DNA of 13,336 bases from NCBI GenBank assembly GCA_028698405.1, contig JAQVDF010000008.1, forward strand, positions 1 through 13,336, in the 5' to 3' direction. The position numbers and the translations under genes are program-made. The DNA is from Phenylobacterium sp. (GTDB lineage: Bacteria > Pseudomonadota > Alphaproteobacteria > Caulobacterales > Caulobacteraceae). The stretch's first letter is position 1; each line of letters begins with the position of its first letter. Of this stretch, positions 11,744-13,336 are shown in pieces. A model generated the notes under the pieces. The model did not search any database. It saw nothing but the letters and a program-made list of their open reading frames with translations, and was not told the origin of the DNA.

Positions 11744-11947
11744 ATGGAGCGCCTGTTCGACTATCTGATCCCCGTCGCCCTGCTGGCCGTCGCCACGACG
11801 CTGGCCATCGGCATCTACGCCCTGTTCCGCGGCGGCGACTTCGGCCGGTCCTACTCGAACAAGTTGATGCGCCTGCGGGTGGTGCTGCAGGCGGTGGCGA
11901 TCGTGGTGCTCGTCGCCGCGCTGCTCTGGCGCGAGCGGGGCCTCTAG
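11744..11947 (+). CDS. HIG1-domain twin-transmembrane protein
   Basis: The 67-residue protein has two membrane segments (about 7-28 and 46-62) joined by a short positive loop. The loop carries N-x3-R-x-R-x3-Q (Asn39, Arg43, Arg45, Gln49), close to the (Q/I)x3(R/H)xRx3Q motif of the HIG1 family; Asn replaces the first residue. Mitochondrial HIG1 proteins associate with cytochrome c oxidase and supercomplexes; the bacterial role is not settled. The stop codon directly abuts the GTG of the cobalamin adenosyltransferase gene, with no intervening base, so the two are almost certainly one operon. From memory, this order, followed by etfB and etfA, recurs in alphaproteobacteria, tying the protein to respiratory electron flow. 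The ATG at 11744 lacks a ribosome binding site. Confidence 0.85.
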   Translation: MERLFDYLIPVALLAVATTLAIGIYALFRGGDFGRSYSNKLMRLRVVLQAVAIVVLVAALLWRERGL

Positions 11948-12523
11948 GTGGTCACCCTCAACCGCATCTACACGCGCACCGGCGACGGCGGGCGCACTCG
12001 CCTGGCGACCGGTGAGCCCGTCAGCAAGACCTCCCTAAGGGTCGAGGCCTACGGCGCGGTCGACGAGACCAACGCCACCGTAGGCCTGGCGCGACTGCAT
12101 ACCGGCGCCGACACCCTGCTCGATCCGATGCTGGCCAGGGTGCAGAACGAGCTGTTCGACCTGGGCGCCGACCTCGCGACCCCGCCCAAGCCGGAGGAGG
12201 TGGACGGTACAGTGCTCCGGATCCTCGACAGCCAGGTCGAGCGGCTGGAGCGGGAGATCGACGAACTGAACGGCGCCCTGCCGCCGCTCGCCTCGTTCGT
12301 GTTGCCAGGGGGCACGCCCGCGGCGGCGACGCTGCACCTGGCGCGCACCGTCTGCCGCCGCGCCGAGCGGCGTGCGGTGGCCCTGCAGGAGGCCGGCGAG
12401 CCGGTCTCGCCCGCGGCGCTGAAATATCTGAACCGCCTCTCCGACCTCCTGTTCGTCGCCGCCCGCTGGGCGAACGACCGCGGCTCGGCGGAGGTGTTCT
12501 GGAAGTCCGGCGCGACGCGCTGA
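11948..12523 (+). CDS. PduO-type ATP:cob(I)alamin adenosyltransferase
   Basis: The 191-residue protein transfers the 5'-deoxyadenosyl group of ATP to cob(I)alamin to make adenosylcobalamin, the cofactor of enzymes such as methylmalonyl-CoA mutase. The PduO-type ATP site is present at the N-terminus (IYTRTGDGGRTRL, 7-19), followed by RVEAYGAVDETNA (31-43). The conserved helix FVLPGG...LHLARTVCRRAERRAV (117-144) carries Arg132, Arg137 and Glu140. YLNRLSDLLFVAAR (160-173) closes the active site. The family acts as a cytoplasmic trimer. The length is normal. The GTG at 11948 follows the HIG1 stop without a gap, so translation is probably coupled. Although some databases label neighbours of this kind cobO, the motifs are PduO-like rather than CobA/CobO P-loop type. 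It converges at 8 bp with the small gene on the other strand. Confidence 0.92.
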   Translation: MVTLNRIYTRTGDGGRTRLATGEPVSKTSLRVEAYGAVDETNATVGLARLHTGADTLLDPMLARVQNELFDLGADLATPPKPEEVDGTVLRILDSQVERLEREIDELNGALPPLASFVLPGGTPAAATLHLARTVCRRAERRAVALQEAGEPVSPAALKYLNRLSDLLFVAARWANDRGSAEVFWKSGATR

Positions 12524-12531
12524 GGCGCGCT

Positions 12532-12804
12532 CTAGCGGGCCGGCGCCGTCTCGGCAGGCGCGGCCTTGCCCATCGCCTCGAGGGCGGCGGCCTCGGCCTG
12601 CTTGTCCTGGATGGTGCGGCCGGTGATGTCGGAAATCAGCACCGGCGTGGCGCACACGCGATGCTTGGCGTCCCACCACTTGTGGGCCTTCTCGCACGCC
12701 TCGGCCGGGTTGGCCCACATGATTTGATAGACCACCGCGCCGACGCTCCCGACGGCGAAGATCAGCAGAAAAGCGACCATCAGTCGCCCGATGTTCCGGT
12801 TCAT
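12532..12804 (-). CDS. small single-pass membrane protein of unknown function
   Basis: The 90-residue protein has a short basic N-terminus (MNRNIGR) and one membrane segment (about 8-29). An exported-side domain of about 60 residues follows with two cysteines (37 and 51) in ACEKAHKWWDAKHRVC, spaced so that they could form a disulfide or bind a metal. ISDITGRTIQDKQAEA follows, and the end is Ala/Pro-rich. Third codon positions are strongly GC-biased, supporting a real gene. I recognise no family. The ATG at 12802-12804 has no obvious ribosome binding site. It lies between the adenosyltransferase and etfB genes but on the opposite strand, so it splits what is otherwise a co-directional run. A role in respiratory or redox chemistry is only suggested by position. 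Confidence 0.7.
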   Translation of the reverse strand: MNRNIGRLMVAFLLIFAVGSVGAVVYQIMWANPAEACEKAHKWWDAKHRVCATPVLISDITGRTIQDKQAEAAALEAMGKAAPAETAPAR

Positions 12805-12955
12805 GGAAAGCCGTCTAACCGTCCTGCGCGCGGGCGCCTAGAGGCCGCATCGGCGCATGCAAACCTGCGCTGCGTGTCTTGCATCTCGCGCTGAAACCGT
12901 TATGCCCGCGGCCACCATTTCTTTCCGCGATCCAAATTTGAGGCGCTAGCAACCC
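12805..12955 (+). promoter_or_regulatory. promoter region between the small membrane gene and etfB
   Basis: This 151-bp divergent gap holds the etfB promoter. ATGCAA (12857-12862) and TTGCAT (12879-12884) form a short inverted repeat, and TTGCAT could be a -35 with TATGCC (12901-12906) as a weak -10. GAGG (12940-12943) is a distant ribosome binding site 12 nt before the etfB ATG. All of these assignments are tentative. Confidence 0.35.
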
Positions 12956-13336
12956 ATGAAGGTGTTGGTCCCGGTCAAGCGGGTTATCGATTACAACGTC
13001 AAGCCGAGGGTGAAGCCCGACAATACGGGCGTCGATCTCGCCAACGTGAAGATGTCCATGAATCCCTTCTGCGAGATCGCCGTCGAGGAGGCGGTGCGTC
13101 TGAAGGAGAAGGGCGTGGCGACCGAGGTCGTCGCCGTCTCGATCGGGCCGGCCCAGGCCCAGGAGACCCTGCGGACCGCCCTGGCCATGGGCGCCGACCG
13201 GGCCATCCTGGTGCAGACCGCCGATGACCTGGAGCCGCTGGCCGTCGCCAAGGCGCTCAAGGCCGTGGTCGCCGAGGAGAACCCCAATCTGGTGCTGATG
13301 GGCAAGCAGGCCATCGACGGCGACAACAACGCCACC
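12956..13336 (+). CDS. etfB: electron transfer flavoprotein beta subunit (N-terminal part, continues beyond window)
   Basis: The frame opens at ATG 12956 and is still open at the window edge, giving 127 of roughly 250 residues. The sequence is typical Etf[17 protein letters not shown] at the start, then [19 protein letters not shown] (33-51), a Rossmann-like core (VVAVSIGP, then [10 protein letters not shown] at 78-87), and the nucleotide-binding [12 protein letters not shown] (116-127). With EtfA it carries FAD and AMP, accepts electrons from acyl-CoA and related dehydrogenases in the cytoplasm, and passes them to ETF-ubiquinone oxidoreductase. etfA is expected immediately to the right. The upstream HIG1 and adenosyltransferase genes on the same strand fit a fatty-acid/propionate oxidation and respiration neighbourhood. 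Confidence 0.95.
   Translation, partial: MKVLVPVKRVIDYNVKPRVKPDNTGVDLANVKMSMNPFCEIAVEEAVRLKEKGVATEVVAVSIGPAQAQETLRTALAMGADRAILVQTADDLEPLAVAKALKAVVAEENPNLVLMGKQAIDGDNNAT

Noticed and set aside
11948..12523. Cobalamin riboswitch controlling the adenosyltransferase
   Set aside because: The gene starts directly at the HIG1 stop and the HIG1 upstream region shows no B12-box-like conserved segment or room for the fold in a leaderless message.
12035..12718. 227-codon - strand open frame across the adenosyltransferase gene
   Set aside because: Antisense to a clear PduO-type protein and overlaps the 90-aa gene in another frame; no domain visible.
1..13336. Mobile elements, CRISPR arrays, tRNA or rRNA genes
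   Set aside because: I found no transposase or integrase frames, no regularly spaced repeats, no target-site duplications and no cloverleaf or rRNA-like sequence by eye; composition is uniform apart from the AT-richer 11418-11743 region.

Overview
The window looks like chromosomal DNA from a Caulobacterales-type alphaproteobacterium, with Caulobacter or Phenylobacterium the likeliest genera. The basis is very high GC with strongly GC-biased third codon positions, frequent GTG/TTG starts, GANTC (CcrM methylation) sites concentrated in intergenic regions, a CtrA-like half-site TTAACCAT, a HisKA_2 sensor kinase, and a HIG1 / PduO / ETF gene neighbourhood that I recall as typical of alphaproteobacteria. 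The genus is inference, because no rRNA gene is present. I see no tRNA or rRNA gene, insertion sequence, prophage or CRISPR array.

Layout. Positions 1-1783 hold a possible C-terminal stub of a + strand gene, a convergent TonB-like proline-rich membrane protein (-), a 316-bp regulatory region, and an OmpA-family lipoprotein (+) with a strong hairpin terminator. A probably leaderless Rieske oxygenase (+) follows. It converges with an L,D-transpeptidase lipoprotein (-), which is divergent over only 40 bp from a D,D-carboxypeptidase-type lipoprotein (+). Next come an alpha/beta hydrolase (+), a soluble PAS-HisKA_2 histidine kinase (+) and a 67-aa protein (+). On the - strand lie TetR-2, TetR-1, a glutathione S-transferase and a GT4 glycosyltransferase, in that transcriptional order. 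The right end returns to the + strand with a HIG1-domain protein abutting a PduO-type cobalamin adenosyltransferase, a small membrane protein on the opposite strand, and the start of etfB, which runs off the window.

Functional themes. The left third concerns the cell envelope: TonB-like protein, OmpA lipoprotein, and a peptidoglycan pair in which the carboxypeptidase could make the tetrapeptide donor used by the L,D-transpeptidase. The middle is signalling and small regulators. The TetR/GST/glycosyltransferase block is accessory. The right end is central metabolism (adenosylcobalamin supply and electron transfer from acyl-CoA dehydrogenases).

The most unusual structure is upstream of TetR-2. 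A convincing - strand promoter (TTGAGC, 17-bp spacer, TCTAAT) has its -35 inside a TTGA/TCAA palindrome. It would produce a leader of about 300 nt carrying three micro-ORFs, the last sharing a GTGA overlap with the TetR-2 start. Other points worth checking are a hairpin that hides the ribosome binding site of the histidine kinase, three closely spaced GANTC pairs near gene starts, and a symmetric hairpin containing both stop codons of a convergent gene pair. Most of the window is otherwise ordinary core or accessory genome.
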